Assembly: GCF_024749285.1 (NCBI RefSeq) | Contig: NZ_CP087196.1 | Location: 4,030,001 to 4,094,000 of the forward strand | Source of the DNA: Pseudomonas sp. B21-015 | GTDB taxonomy: Bacteria > Pseudomonadota > Gammaproteobacteria > Pseudomonadales > Pseudomonadaceae | Direction: 5' to 3' | DNA length: 64,000 bases | In this document: piece by piece, positions 44,363 to 53,198 of the stretch | Layout of the letters: the number at the start of each line of letters is the position of its first letter | How positions within the stretch are numbered: position 1 is the stretch's first letter | Notes under the pieces: model-generated | What the model was told of the DNA's origin: nothing | Seen by the model: the letters and a program-made list of their open reading frames with translations, nothing else | Database searches by the model: none | Position numbers and translations under genes: made by a program

Positions 44363-46417
44363 TTATCCCTTCATGACGCCAACGGTGCGGGTACCGACGT
44401 TGGGTTTTATTTTCAGCCCGGCCTGACTGGACTGCGGCTGATCCACGGTGGTGCCCGCCGGCGCACCTTTGATGTTGACGTTGATTTCGCCATTCAGTTT
44501 TTGCGCATTGTTTGCGGCGGTCTGCTGGAGCAGACTGCCTGATGGAGGCAACTGACCTGGGGCGCTCAACAACCGGTTGTTGTTGATGCCAAAGGCTTGG
44601 TTGTTCCCCGCCTGCCGCGCCTGTGCCGCCTTCGTCGCATCGGCCTGCAACAGCTCACCTGTTCCCCCACCGACGCCGGCATTTCGTTTTTGCTGGGCTT
44701 CCGTGAACGCGTTGACCTTGTTGGTTGCCGTCTGGATGATCCCTTCACCGCCCTCCCCGCCGCCGAACCATTTCATGATTGGCTCGATGATGGGTTTCAG
44801 CTTTGCCCATAGTTCTTGGAACCATGCAGTGATTGGCCCCCAGTGCTTGATGATCAAACCCAGCGGCGACCAGTCGAACATGGTCTTCAGGAAGTCCATG
44901 ACCGGCACCGACAGCGCCATCAGCAGGTCCCACACGGCGCCGAAGAATTCGGTTAGCGGGCCCCAGTTCTCGACGATGCGCCCAAGCGGTGTCCAACTCA
45001 CAAAAGACTTGAACCATCCCCACGTCGCCAGCACCGGCTCGCGAATTTTCTCCCACAGTTTTTCGAAGTACGGCGCAACGACCGACCAGTTGGCAATCAG
45101 GATCCCGGCGGCCAGGGCTATCCCGCGGACAAGCAGGCCAACCGGTGACATCGCCATGACGGCGCTCAGGATTTTGGTAGCCACGATTGCGCCCATTACG
45201 GCAACGCGCAGCACACCGAAGGCGATACCGGCGCCGAGTACCCCCCTGATGACTCCAGGATGCGCCGCTGCCAGTTTGGAAAGCTGGGAAACAAGCGGGC
45301 CAATCTGGGTAAGGACGTCGTTGAACGGCGGCAGCAGTGCGCTACCGATATCGATACCCAGCCGGGTTACTTTGTTGTTCATCAGTTGCAATGCGTTGGC
45401 CGTGGTCTTCGACCGGGCCGTGTATTCGGCTTCCATCGAGCCAACAAACTTGCCCTCTTTGCCAACCGCCGAGAAGCTGGTTTTCAGCAGGCCCAGGTTC
45501 GTCAGCAACGGGGCAATCGCCGAAACCGACTCGCTACCAAAAAGTTGGGTCAGCAGGCCAGCCTGCTTGGCCGGATCAACCTTTGCGATGCGCTCAAGTA
45601 CATCCTCGATCGTTCCTTGAGCATCTTTCTGCATGCTCTTGGCGACCTGGCTCGTATCGAGACGTAGCGACTTGAATGCTTGCGACTGCTCTTTCGTTGC
45701 TGCCTTACCTTTGGTAAGAGCCAGCATGAAGTTCTTCATACCGGTAGCAGCAACTTCGCTGGGCACACCGACGCCAGCCAGCGTCGCGCCCATGGCGGCA
45801 ATCTGGCCCGAAGCCAAGCCGGCAATGGAGCCAAGCGGGCCAATGCGAGTGACGATGTCAGAAATCTGTGCTGCCGAGGATGGACCGACGTTGCTCAGGT
45901 AGTTGATCTTGTCAGCCAGCGCGACCACTTCGGGCTGGGTCATTTTGAAGGACGTTCGCCACTTCGCCATCATGTCGCCTGATTGCTCGGCAGTCTGGTC
46001 AAAGGCGATGCCCATCTTCACCGCGTCCTCGGCGAACTGTTTGAGTTCGCCGCGAGCGAAGCCAGCCTGGCCACCTGCGGCCACGATGGCAGCAATACCA
46101 CTGGCTGCCATCGGCATCTTTTCCGACATATCAAGGACGTCCTGTCCCATTTGCTTGAACTGCTCGGGGGTTTCGAACGTGACGACCTTCTTCACATCAG
46201 CCATCGACGACTCAAACTCAATCGCCGCCTTGGCACCAGCAATAAACGGCGCCGCAAATGCACCGCCCTGCAGGACATCCTGAAATCCGATCTTGCCCAA
46301 GCCTGAACTGTTCATCTGCTTGCGGAAGCCCGCAACGTTCTTCGCCGCCCCCTTCAGCGTCGGCGACAGCTTGTCGACGCCGGTGATCAACGCCTTGAGC
46401 TGGAACTTGTCCGCCAT
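44363..46417 (-). CDS. Tail tape-measure protein
   Basis: 684-aa protein that sets tail length and is ejected with DNA. The N-terminal 300 residues show the TP901-type tape-measure core (FIAGAKAAIEFESSMADVKKVV, GIAAIVAAGGQAG, DMMAKWRTSFKMT). Hydrophobic segments fall at about 385-445, with repeated Trp-rich units (WSPLGLIIKHWGPI) later. The ATG at 46417 shares one base with the stop of the frameshifted chaperone frame just upstream, so translation is coupled. A GTG directly upstream is possible. Confidence 0.93.
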   Translation of the reverse strand: MADKFQLKALITGVDKLSPTLKGAAKNVAGFRKQMNSSGLGKIGFQDVLQGGAFAAPFIAGAKAAIEFESSMADVKKVVTFETPEQFKQMGQDVLDMSEKMPMAASGIAAIVAAGGQAGFARGELKQFAEDAVKMGIAFDQTAEQSGDMMAKWRTSFKMTQPEVVALADKINYLSNVGPSSAAQISDIVTRIGPLGSIAGLASGQIAAMGATLAGVGVPSEVAATGMKNFMLALTKGKAATKEQSQAFKSLRLDTSQVAKSMQKDAQGTIEDVLERIAKVDPAKQAGLLTQLFGSESVSAIAPLLTNLGLLKTSFSAVGKEGKFVGSMEAEYTARSKTTANALQLMNNKVTRLGIDIGSALLPPFNDVLTQIGPLVSQLSKLAAAHPGVIRGVLGAGIAFGVLRVAVMGAIVATKILSAVMAMSPVGLLVRGIALAAGILIANWSVVAPYFEKLWEKIREPVLATWGWFKSFVSWTPLGRIVENWGPLTEFFGAVWDLLMALSVPVMDFLKTMFDWSPLGLIIKHWGPITAWFQELWAKLKPIIEPIMKWFGGGEGGEGIIQTATNKVNAFTEAQQKRNAGVGGGTGELLQADATKAAQARQAGNNQAFGINNNRLLSAPGQLPPSGSLLQQTAANNAQKLNGEINVNIKGAPAGTTVDQPQSSQAGLKIKPNVGTRTVGVMKG

Positions 46418-46844
46418 CACTGCACCTGCTGGGATTGGTTGATACGTTGAGCGTGCTCCAGTGATTCAAGGAGCACATCCAGCGGCCGGGCCATCATCAG
46501 TTCCGGGTCGATCTTCCAGAACCACGCCAGGTCATAAGCGACCTCGATCAGTTGCTTGATGGTGTCGACGCCGCACTCATGAAAAAACTGGCCACCGCCC
46601 AGCTCAATGCATTGAGGTCGGCCAGATCCAGCTGATTGACCGACGACGGCGGGATGCCCGCGCAGACCGCGATGTACTTCGCCGCGACATCCATATCCAG
46701 GCTAACTTCTTCGTTTTTGTCGATCTTGTAGGGCAGCGCCTTAATGGCGCGGACTTCCAGCACCGTCGGACGGCGTATCGTCAGCTCGGTGACCGGCTCG
46801 CCGTGAGCCTCAATGGCGACCTGCAACTTCATAGAATCACTCAT
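46417..46844 (-). CDS. Tail assembly chaperone pair made by -1 frameshift (Mu gp41-like, G/GT style)
   Basis: The upstream frame (46844 to 46548) encodes a 98-aa Mu gp41-like chaperone ending FMSAASTPSSN. At 46587-46581 a canonical slippery heptamer T-TTT-TTC lies in that frame. A slip back by one base gives HECGVDTIKQLIEVAYDLAW and continues 54 codons to a TGA at 46419-46417, making a longer G-T type fusion. The second frame has no good start of its own. Such a pair is standard ahead of tape-measure genes; it guides tail-tube assembly. GGGAG supports the ATG at 46844. Confidence 0.85.
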
Positions 46845-47188
46845 TGCCAACTCCCATTGACGCCATCAAATTGCAACTCGACTTCGCCTTCATCGCCTTT
46901 CAAAGAAGGCTCATCAACCAGGTACGCGCCCGACAGGACGTACACCCGACCATTTTTGAATTCACAGGTGACGGTCATATCCCGACCGTTGACCAGGGTT
47001 TTGAGCGGGAAGCCCGCTTCAAAGAGCGTGGTCATCTTCAGGTAGGGCGCCAGCTCTTCTTCCTTGTAGAAACCGGGATAAACCGTTTCCCGCTTTACCG
47101 TCATGAGCGGTGCTTCTGCGCCACCCTTAATTGTTAACTGCGTGCCATCTACTTTGACGTAAGCGGTGCCCGCGATTAATTGACCCAT
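46841..47188 (-). CDS. Tail tube protein (Mu gp40 family)
   Basis: 115-aa tube protein. The family features are GTAYVKVDGTQLTIKGG at the start, RETVYPGFYKEE, and FKNGRVYVLSGAYLVDEPS. It forms the inner tube of the contractile tail. A 4-bp overlap joins it to the chaperone gene. A terminator lies between it and the sheath gene. Confidence 0.92.
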   Translation of the reverse strand: MGQLIAGTAYVKVDGTQLTIKGGAEAPLMTVKRETVYPGFYKEEELAPYLKMTTLFEAGFPLKTLVNGRDMTVTCEFKNGRVYVLSGAYLVDEPSLKGDEGEVELQFDGVNGSWQ

Positions 47189-47212
47189 GGTCTGTCTCTC
47201 CAGAATTAAAAA

Positions 47213-47229
47213 GCCCGCACAGGGCGGGC
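47213..47229 (-). terminator. Terminator between sheath and tube genes
   Basis: GCCCGCC...GGGCGGGC-type stem followed on the minus strand by TTTTTAATT. It lies inside the late operon, so read-through or antitermination is needed for the downstream tail genes. Confidence 0.75.
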
Positions 47230-47248
47230 TAGGTGTTCGGGGTCAGCG

Positions 47249-48745
47249 TTACGCCGCGGCGTCGTACTGAAGGCGGAACTGGTTGAGCATCGCGAAGATA
47301 CGCAGGCCGTTGATGTAGTCCGGCGGGAACAATACGTTCACCCGGCTCGGGTCGTTGCTGTCGCGCTCGACCACCAGGTGTTCGGCGAACAGCTCGGCAT
47401 TTTCTACGTGGCCTTCATTTTCGAGCTTTGCATACTGCGCGATCAGCTCGCCCCTGATCGTGCTCGGGGTGACGATGGGCTGACCGGCGCCGAACTTCGT
47501 GCCGTCGCTCGCCAGCTTGTGGCGTCCGTATTTGCTGGTGATCACGCTCTGCATGCGCCGGACGATGTACGCTGATTGGTGCATGGTTTCGCTGTCCAGG
47601 TACGAATTGTCAGCTTGGCCATAGGCGTTCTTCTGGTACGTGGTGATCGACCGCTGAATACGCACGTAACCGCCTTCGTAGTACGCGGTGGCCATGCCGT
47701 AGTTCAGCAGCGACTGACGCTCGGTCAGGGTGAATCGGTCGCTGGCCGGCGCCGGGTCGAGTCCTGGCAGACTGCCGCTTTGGGTTGGACGGCTGGCATC
47801 GGCCGAGATGAACACTGCGATGCGCGCGGCCAGCGCCGCCGCCTGCACCCAGAACGGTTGCGGCACGCTGGGTTCCATGGCCTGAATGGTCATATGCTGA
47901 TCGTTACGAGCCTGACCAGCCGCAACCAATGTACCGAGCGTGCCACGCTTCGCGCTGTAAACGTGACCGAACAATTGCTTGGCCCAGCTCCAGCGCCCGG
48001 TGCTGTCGTCCATCGCATCCTTCCAGGCATTCAGCGTGGTGACGTCGGACCAGGGCACGCACATGAACTCAAAGGGCTCATCGCCCAACGCCGCAATCGC
48101 GTCTAGCGGATCAGGGGCACCGACACCGGCGGCCATCGGCGTTGCCACCAACGCCAACCCGGTAGGGGTCGCTTCGCCATTGGACTTGCCCAAACGGTTC
48201 ATGGCGATGCTGATGTCGTTGCCGCTCTCGCCCGTCCACTTGCAGGTAAATGTTACGACACCCTCTACAGCCGCAGCCGTGACGGGCAGGTCTGGGGAAG
48301 CGTTGATCTTGACCGCCAACGCACTGGCGGCAACTGCCGCCGTTGCAGCGGCAACTACCGTTGACTGTACGCGCACACCGCCGACGTACACATTCAACAG
48401 GCCCGCCTCGGTGGCGGTGCCTGTGATCGTGATGGTTGCCTTGGCAACAGCGCCCGCATCCTTGATCAGCGGCAGGCACCAGATCTCGCCAATGGGATCG
48501 GTCTTGCGCCAAGTCTCATACATAGCCGCCAGCATCGAACCCTGTCCGCCAATGTCTTTAGCCAGCGCCATGCTGGACACCAGCACCAGCTTGCCGATGC
48601 TTTCGCTGGTGGCGTTGTCGTTGACCTGGGCGACGATCAGCCGGCGCATGGCCGACGACGCACTGTTGGCCGCCGAATTATCCATTTCCGCATAGAACAG
48701 CGGCACACGGATATCGGCGGGGATGTTGCTGAATCCGATAGCCAT
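47249..48745 (-). CDS. Contractile tail sheath protein (Mu gp39 family)
   Basis: 498-aa sheath subunit. The N-terminal part is FSNIPADIRVPLFYAEMDNS; the middle is an Ala/Val-rich domain. The conserved sheath core includes DEPFEFMCVPWSDV, RSITTYQKNAYG and FPPDYINGLRIFAMLNQFRL at the end. This defines the phage as a myovirus-type with a contractile tail. Confidence 0.94.
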   Translation of the reverse strand: MAIGFSNIPADIRVPLFYAEMDNSAANSASSAMRRLIVAQVNDNATSESIGKLVLVSSMALAKDIGGQGSMLAAMYETWRKTDPIGEIWCLPLIKDAGAVAKATITITGTATEAGLLNVYVGGVRVQSTVVAAATAAVAASALAVKINASPDLPVTAAAVEGVVTFTCKWTGESGNDISIAMNRLGKSNGEATPTGLALVATPMAAGVGAPDPLDAIAALGDEPFEFMCVPWSDVTTLNAWKDAMDDSTGRWSWAKQLFGHVYSAKRGTLGTLVAAGQARNDQHMTIQAMEPSVPQPFWVQAAALAARIAVFISADASRPTQSGSLPGLDPAPASDRFTLTERQSLLNYGMATAYYEGGYVRIQRSITTYQKNAYGQADNSYLDSETMHQSAYIVRRMQSVITSKYGRHKLASDGTKFGAGQPIVTPSTIRGELIAQYAKLENEGHVENAELFAEHLVVERDSNDPSRVNVLFPPDYINGLRIFAMLNQFRLQYDAAA

Positions 48746-48951
48746 TATTGAGCGTCCTCGGTCTTCGCCGCGCCTGCGGCTTTGGTGGATTGTGCTTTCG
48801 CGCCTTTGATTGTGACGTCACCATCGGCCAGGCGACGGCGCCACCAGGCGGTGTCGGGAACTTCCCGGCCCTCGGCCGGCAACAGGTCGCAAGCCTCCGG
48901 ATCGGGCACAGCACGGCCATCGGCCGGCACCACGGTGATGCGCTTGGTCAT
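48745..48951 (-). CDS. DUF2635 protein (Mu gp38 family)
   Basis: 68-aa protein placed, as in Mu, between the tail terminator and sheath genes with overlapping stop and start. The core VPADGRAVPDPE and VPDTAWWRRRLADGDV is the DUF2635 pattern; an Ala/Lys tail follows. Its role in tail assembly is not known. Confidence 0.88.
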   Translation of the reverse strand: MTKRITVVPADGRAVPDPEACDLLPAEGREVPDTAWWRRRLADGDVTIKGAKAQSTKAAGAAKTEDAQ

Positions 48952-49538
48952 GGTGTTACGTCTCCAGTAAATTGGACTTCAATGCGCCCATCCGGGCCGG
49001 GGCGTTTCTGGTTGGGATCTGCGGGATCGATGCAGTCCATGTTGAACTTCACACCGGTGAAATTGGTGAGGCCGTCGAGTTCGAGTTCGTGCCAGGTTTC
49101 GGCGGGGTCGCCTTGGCGATTTCGGCCAAGCCGGAAACGGGAGACGAACGCAAACTGATAGATCACACGGCTCCGGCTGATATGGACTAATACGCCATTG
49201 TTGTATTCGAGCGGTTCGTATTCGGCACCAGGCTTCCAGCCGACCAGTGCCCGCCAGAGCTCGGCGCGCAGGTCATGCAGCAAATCATTTGCCTCCTGAC
49301 CGCGCTCATCGCCGGCGTCAAGAACGATCACCACTGTGAACTGATCCGTGATGTCCTGAATGATCGCGTTTTGGACTTTATTCGGCGTAGCCGCATCGGC
49401 CGAGGCAATTACATAAGCGGCTGGCATAGGGAGCTTTGCGCTTTCAACAACGGCGTCCCAGTCGATCCCGCCTGCCACACGTCCGGCAAACGAAGGGCAA
49501 GCCGATCTCAAGTGAGCAACTATCGGATTCAACTTCAT
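48948..49538 (-). CDS. Tail terminator-like protein (Mu gp37 / Gp37 family)
   Basis: 196-aa protein. The pattern MKLNPIVAHLRSACPSFAGRVAGG, LPMPAAYVI and QVTVVI-like strands fits Gp37 tail-terminator proteins, which cap the finished tail. A short basic-aromatic stretch (SRSRVIYQFAFVSRFR) is also usual. A 4-bp overlap joins it to the DUF2635 gene. Confidence 0.85.
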   Translation of the reverse strand: MKLNPIVAHLRSACPSFAGRVAGGIDWDAVVESAKLPMPAAYVIASADAATPNKVQNAIIQDITDQFTVVIVLDAGDERGQEANDLLHDLRAELWRALVGWKPGAEYEPLEYNNGVLVHISRSRVIYQFAFVSRFRLGRNRQGDPAETWHELELDGLTNFTGVKFNMDCIDPADPNQKRPGPDGRIEVQFTGDVTP

Positions 49539-49556
49539 TGATCAAATCCCAGGTAT

Positions 49557-49586
49557 AAAAAAACCCCGCGTCGGCGAGGTCTTTTT
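49557..49586 (-). terminator. Bidirectional terminator-like hairpin
   Basis: AAAAAACCCCGC faces GCGAGGTCTTTTT. It closes the exported cargo gene on the minus strand and separates it from the tail genes. Confidence 0.7.
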
Positions 49587-49597
49587 GAAGTGGACAT

Positions 49598-49993
49598 TCA
49601 GTCTTCAGTAAAACTTTCCAGTGTCGAGCCGACATCGATGTCAGCCGGTAAGGGGAGCGACATAACTGCAATATCAGGTTCGTTGGAGAACTTTCCCTGG
49701 GCCAGCTGGCGGGCGTTACCGTTCACCGACTTAAACTTGCCTGCGTCATAAAGCCAGATATGGGGCGAGCTCTTGCCATTAAGGGTCAGGTTCCAGCAGC
49801 CGACCATCGAGCGAGCCCCCACGACTTTCGAATCACATTCGACGGACCCGTTCGGATATATCTTGTGGTCCAGATAGATGAGCGTAATACGGTCGATTGC
49901 ACTGCTCGGTGCCTCACGAACTGCTTCGGCTGCATGGGCATTCATCACCAACGCCAACATGGCGATAGGAACAAGCGAGATCAACGATTTCAT
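49598..49993 (-). CDS. Exported protein of unknown function, cargo gene in the late region
   Basis: 131-aa protein with a clear Sec signal (ISLVPIAMLALVMNAHAAEA). The mature part has two Cys (VECDSKVV, VGCWNLTL) that could form a disulfide and a beta-rich look. Nothing like it is needed for a phage particle. It interrupts the head-to-tail gene run and is bounded by a hairpin, so it is probably a cargo gene expressed in the lysogen or late. It could alter the cell surface, for example as superinfection exclusion; no family recognised. Confidence 0.65.
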   Translation of the reverse strand: MKSLISLVPIAMLALVMNAHAAEAVREAPSSAIDRITLIYLDHKIYPNGSVECDSKVVGARSMVGCWNLTLNGKSSPHIWLYDAGKFKSVNGNARQLAQGKFSNEPDIAVMSLPLPADIDVGSTLESFTED

Positions 49994-50046
49994 AGGTAAC
50001 TCCCTGTATTTAAAACAGCAAGCCTATCCCAAAGCAGTTTCGCCAG

Positions 50047-50568
50047 TCACCCCAACGCAGCCGCGAATGCGGAGAATAGGATGGATTGCACCTGCGCCGA
50101 TGAGTCCTGAAGAGCATCCGCCATGTAGTTGTCCCGAGGCTTGATACGCCATTCACCAGCTGCGCGCTCGGCAACAAGCCTGGCCCGGGCTCCGGCTGCG
50201 CGGCGGTTCTTTCTTCCCTTGCCTTTACCGGGCGCAAGCTTTCCGGGACGCCGACCTTGCTTCACACCGTAGTGCAGGTAGGCCGGGTAGAACTCCCCCA
50301 TTTCAGGGGTGAGCGTCGGGGAGATTTTCACCATGAATCCCGATCGGGACACCTTGAACTTTATGGACTCGACCGTTGCCCCAGTTCGGTTGACCGGGTA
50401 TCCATCCTGGCCCTTGCCAAGCACAAGGTTCATTTGAGCATGCTGGGTGACCAACAAACCCGCCTTGCGCATACCTGCGCGGATCTTCCTTTTATCGAAG
50501 GCGTCTCTTTCAAAATCCTCGAAGCCTTCAACGTGCAGGTAACTTTCGACCGAAGCCGAGTTAGCCAT
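50047..50568 (-). CDS. HK97 gp10-like head-tail joining protein
   Basis: 173-aa basic protein. YLHVEGFEDFERDAFDKRKIRAGMRKAG, YPVNRTGATVESIKFKVSRSG and FYPAYLHYGVKQGR match tail-completion/minor tail proteins of HK97 gp10 type. The ATG at 50568 follows GGGGGAGG; a longer start is not needed. It overlaps the head-closure gene by 8 bp. Confidence 0.78.
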   Translation of the reverse strand: MANSASVESYLHVEGFEDFERDAFDKRKIRAGMRKAGLLVTQHAQMNLVLGKGQDGYPVNRTGATVESIKFKVSRSGFMVKISPTLTPEMGEFYPAYLHYGVKQGRRPGKLAPGKGKGRKNRRAAGARARLVAERAAGEWRIKPRDNYMADALQDSSAQVQSILFSAFAAALG

Positions 50569-50923
50569 AGATACCTCCCCCGGGCCGTTCGGGCCCCTGC
50601 TCTTCAACTTCAAGAAGGGTGTAACGCCGCGTACCATTCATGTCAGCGACCCTGCACACCCGGTAGATGATGGAGCCATGCAACACTTCGTGGGCGTCGC
50701 TCATTCCCTTCAGGTAATAGAAGATCACCCGATGGGTAATCTTCACATCAGTCTGGACGCCGTTCGCGTAAACAGCGGTGCCGACAGGTTCGATCTTTGC
50801 CCAGCGTTTTTTCTGCTCGGTGAATACTGAGTCAAGTCCTTGGTCCGGCGCAGGGATATCTGTCCGCAATCGGATCGTGATGCGTCTGTCCAGTTCACCG
50901 GCACTCGGTTCGCGCATGGCCAT
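50561..50923 (-). CDS. Head closure / head-tail adaptor protein
   Basis: 120-aa protein of the phage head-tail joining family (SPP1 gp16 type). GELDRRITIRLRTDIP at the start and WAKIEPVGTAVYANG...THRVIFYY are the usual beta-barrel words. Located after the connector gene, as in HK97-type phages. Confidence 0.85.
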   Translation of the reverse strand: MAMREPSAGELDRRITIRLRTDIPAPDQGLDSVFTEQKKRWAKIEPVGTAVYANGVQTDVKITHRVIFYYLKGMSDAHEVLHGSIIYRVCRVADMNGTRRYTLLEVEEQGPERPGGGIYG

Positions 50924-50925
50924 GG

Positions 50926-51477
50926 TCAGAACCTCGGCGGAACGGTGATATCAGCCACCAGGTGATCAAGAAACGCAGACGGCAGTTCGGCCAATGTCTG
51001 ACCGACCAGGAACATTTCCGGGTGCCGGTAGATCGTTGCCGCCGCCATCAGCAGCCAATTACGGACGCCAGGGTTAAGTTCAAGATCAAGCCCTGCCTTG
51101 TAGCGAATCCGCAGCGGTCCCGCTGGCCGAGTACCTGGGAAGAACAGGAAACTTTCCCGCTGCCCCTGCTGCAACTCGACCGGCACCGTTTGCTCGATCC
51201 ATGTCCCATCTGGCTGCCGCGACATGATCGAGACGAGCTCGCTGGCCTGCCCAACGTCCAAGGCATGCCCTGACAGAAAGTTAGCCGGCCAGTCTTCTTC
51301 GTAAATCGCACCCCGGATTGCAGCGCCCGTCTTCGACTCGCATTGAGCGGTCACGCCGGGGATGATGATCTGCTCGATCAGCGCCGGCTCCATGTCCTCT
51401 GACTCAACCCGACATTGGAAGGCCACCTGCTCCAGCGTCAGGACCGGGTCGCCGAAGTACTCGATTCGACGGGCCAT
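50926..51477 (-). CDS. Head-tail connector protein (gp6-like)
   Basis: 183-aa helical connector that sits under the portal. LTLEQVAFQCRVESEDMEPALIEQIIIPGVTAQCESKTG is the family start, with AAATIYRHPEMFLVGQTLAELP near the end. It lies 3 bp before the head-closure gene in the head-completion block. Confidence 0.85.
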   Translation of the reverse strand: MARRIEYFGDPVLTLEQVAFQCRVESEDMEPALIEQIIIPGVTAQCESKTGAAIRGAIYEEDWPANFLSGHALDVGQASELVSIMSRQPDGTWIEQTVPVELQQGQRESFLFFPGTRPAGPLRIRYKAGLDLELNPGVRNWLLMAAATIYRHPEMFLVGQTLAELPSAFLDHLVADITVPPRF

Positions 51478-51480
51478 GGC

Positions 51481-51768
51481 TTATGGCTTCGCGCCGTCAT
51501 CGGTACCCGCATTACCTTCGCCGCCTTCAGCACCATTAGACGTCGCACCGGATGTCTCGGCGGGCGAGTTTGCCGCGCCGGGGTCACCGGTATTTTTTGA
51601 ACTACTGGTTTTCGCCGCAGCAGTCTTACCTGCTTTCGGCTTTTCGTAGACCTCAGCGAAGCCCTTGGATTTCAGGCCTTCAACAACGTCTGGATCAAAC
51701 CCGGCCAACTCGTCTGCCGAGTAACCACGCCAGGCTTTCAGAAACCGCACCACAACTTTATCGCTCAT
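51481..51768 (-). CDS. Small phage protein with disordered tail
   Basis: 95-aa protein with a short folded start (VVVRFLKAWRGYSADELAGFDPDVVEGLKSKG), which is common in small proteins after the capsid gene. The rest is Ala/Gly/Ser/Thr-rich and acidic. It could be a head decoration or fixation protein. It lies between capsid and connector genes. Confidence 0.65.
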   Translation of the reverse strand: MSDKVVVRFLKAWRGYSADELAGFDPDVVEGLKSKGFAEVYEKPKAGKTAAAKTSSSKNTGDPGAANSPAETSGATSNGAEGGEGNAGTDDGAKP

Positions 51769-51791
51769 CGCTTCGACCTCAGATATGCAAA

Positions 51792-51809
51792 GCCCCGCCG
51801 AAGCGGGGC
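51792..51809 (-). terminator. Hairpin after the capsid gene
   Basis: GCCCCGC/GCGGGGC stem with CGAA loop, 8 bp past the capsid stop on the minus strand; only a short T run follows. Confidence 0.6.
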
Positions 51810-51816
51810 AAAAGGA

Positions 51817-53136
51817 TTACATGCCAGCGCCCCACTTCACGGCGACGGCGACCACGATGCACTCCACGTGACGTGGACCGAAGTCGTGCTTGGCGATTAC
51901 CTTTACCAGGGTCTGGTCACGCTGGAAGGCGCTGACCATGTTGCCCTCGGAATCTTTATACGAGGCCTCGCTACTGAACGAGATAGTCAGGTCCATGTCT
52001 TCGCCGATCATCATGTCTGCGAAGTTAACGAAGTAGAATTCAGTCTCATTGCCACCGACGCCGAGGTTCACTGGGATCTGGTTGCTCAGACCAACCGGAT
52101 AGCCCTTGAACAGACCCTGTTCAATTTCCGGATAAGCCTTGTTGCCGTTGCCATCACGCAACGACTGCAACCAACGGAAGACACGCGGATGCATCAGCCA
52201 ACCGCAGTCTTTCATCATCACGTTGGCGGTTTCGATGCGAAGCATCATGCCGCCGCAGAACAGGTCGATTTGTTCCAGGGTGATGCCAGCAGTGTCGGGA
52301 GCCGGCAACACGTTGAACGCCTGCGCCCAATAACGCATGCCCTTGGGAAGCGTGCCGCTACCGTCGGCACGAATGAAGTGCAGGTCTTCCGAAAGACCCA
52401 TCGACACTGCCAGGTCGGCTACGACGATGTCATCGATTCGCGGGCTGATGCCAGCGTTGGCAATCAGGTCATTGGAGATGGGTACGATCGCAGCGGCTTT
52501 TTTCGCCGACAGTTTCGTATCCGCGAACGTCATACCGGTGAGCGGGATGTCGGTTTCGGTACCGATGTAGGTGACAATGGTGTTGCCGGTAATGCGAGGC
52601 TGGGTCAGGTTGCCGTTGTTCAATGGCAGACTGCGGGCCCCCATCTTGCGCACCACTGACATCGGGCGCAGAGCCTCGATAATCTCTGTCGCGAAGTTTT
52701 GTGGAACCAACACACCGCCGGCACCCGGCGTCACCGTGCTCAATGCCATGGCAACATCAGTGGAAAAACCACCTTGTTCCGCCATTTGCGCAGCCTGATG
52801 CTGATTACCTCCCGCGGCGGCCAGCAGCCGGACCATCTGAGCCATGCGCACTCCTGGCGCATCAGCCGGACCCGATCCGGAAATGTAACCTGGTGGCGGG
52901 CCAGTTCGGCCTTGCGCCGACTCATTGACTGGGACCGCATTGGCGGCCGCCATTCGCTCAGCCTTTTCCGCCCGACTGATCTTGTCAGTCAGAGCATTGA
53001 ACTCGGCTTCCAGGCTGGTGAATTGAGTCAGTTGCTCAGCCGACAGCGCCGCGCCGCCGGCTTCGAGTTTAGCCAACGCCTGAAGCGTTTCGTTGATCTT
53101 GGCGCGTTCGCTACGCAATTGAAGTACAAGGGACAT
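51817..53136 (-). CDS. HK97-type major capsid protein
   Basis: 439-aa precursor. The first 100 residues form a coiled delta/scaffold domain (LRSERAKINETLQALAKLEAGG...LTQFTSLEAEFNALTDKI). The HK97 fold follows: VLVPQNFATEIIEALRPMSVVRKMGAR, AAIVPISNDLIANA, SEDLHFIRADGSG and a C-terminal FAFQRDQTLVKVIAKHDF-like region (here SAFQRDQTLVKV). AGGAGG supports the ATG at 53136. The adjacent S49-type protease should remove the delta domain. Confidence 0.95.
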   Translation of the reverse strand: MSLVLQLRSERAKINETLQALAKLEAGGAALSAEQLTQFTSLEAEFNALTDKISRAEKAERMAAANAVPVNESAQGRTGPPPGYISGSGPADAPGVRMAQMVRLLAAAGGNQHQAAQMAEQGGFSTDVAMALSTVTPGAGGVLVPQNFATEIIEALRPMSVVRKMGARSLPLNNGNLTQPRITGNTIVTYIGTETDIPLTGMTFADTKLSAKKAAAIVPISNDLIANAGISPRIDDIVVADLAVSMGLSEDLHFIRADGSGTLPKGMRYWAQAFNVLPAPDTAGITLEQIDLFCGGMMLRIETANVMMKDCGWLMHPRVFRWLQSLRDGNGNKAYPEIEQGLFKGYPVGLSNQIPVNLGVGGNETEFYFVNFADMMIGEDMDLTISFSSEASYKDSEGNMVSAFQRDQTLVKVIAKHDFGPRHVECIVVAVAVKWGAGM

Positions 53137-53157
53137 GGTGCCTCCTGGGCATAAAAA

Positions 53158-53176
53158 AACCCGCACATGGCGGGCT
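53158..53176 (-). terminator. Terminator between protease and capsid genes
   Basis: CCCGC/GCGGG stem with a four-base loop followed on the minus strand by seven T. Again inside the head operon. Confidence 0.75.
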
Positions 53177-53198
53177 TCGACGACTGCCGCGAACGCGG

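Noticed and set aside
46218..46478. 86-aa minus-strand frame at the start of the tape-measure gene
   Set aside because: Overlaps the tape-measure start in another frame. The real second product here is the frameshift extension of the chaperone.
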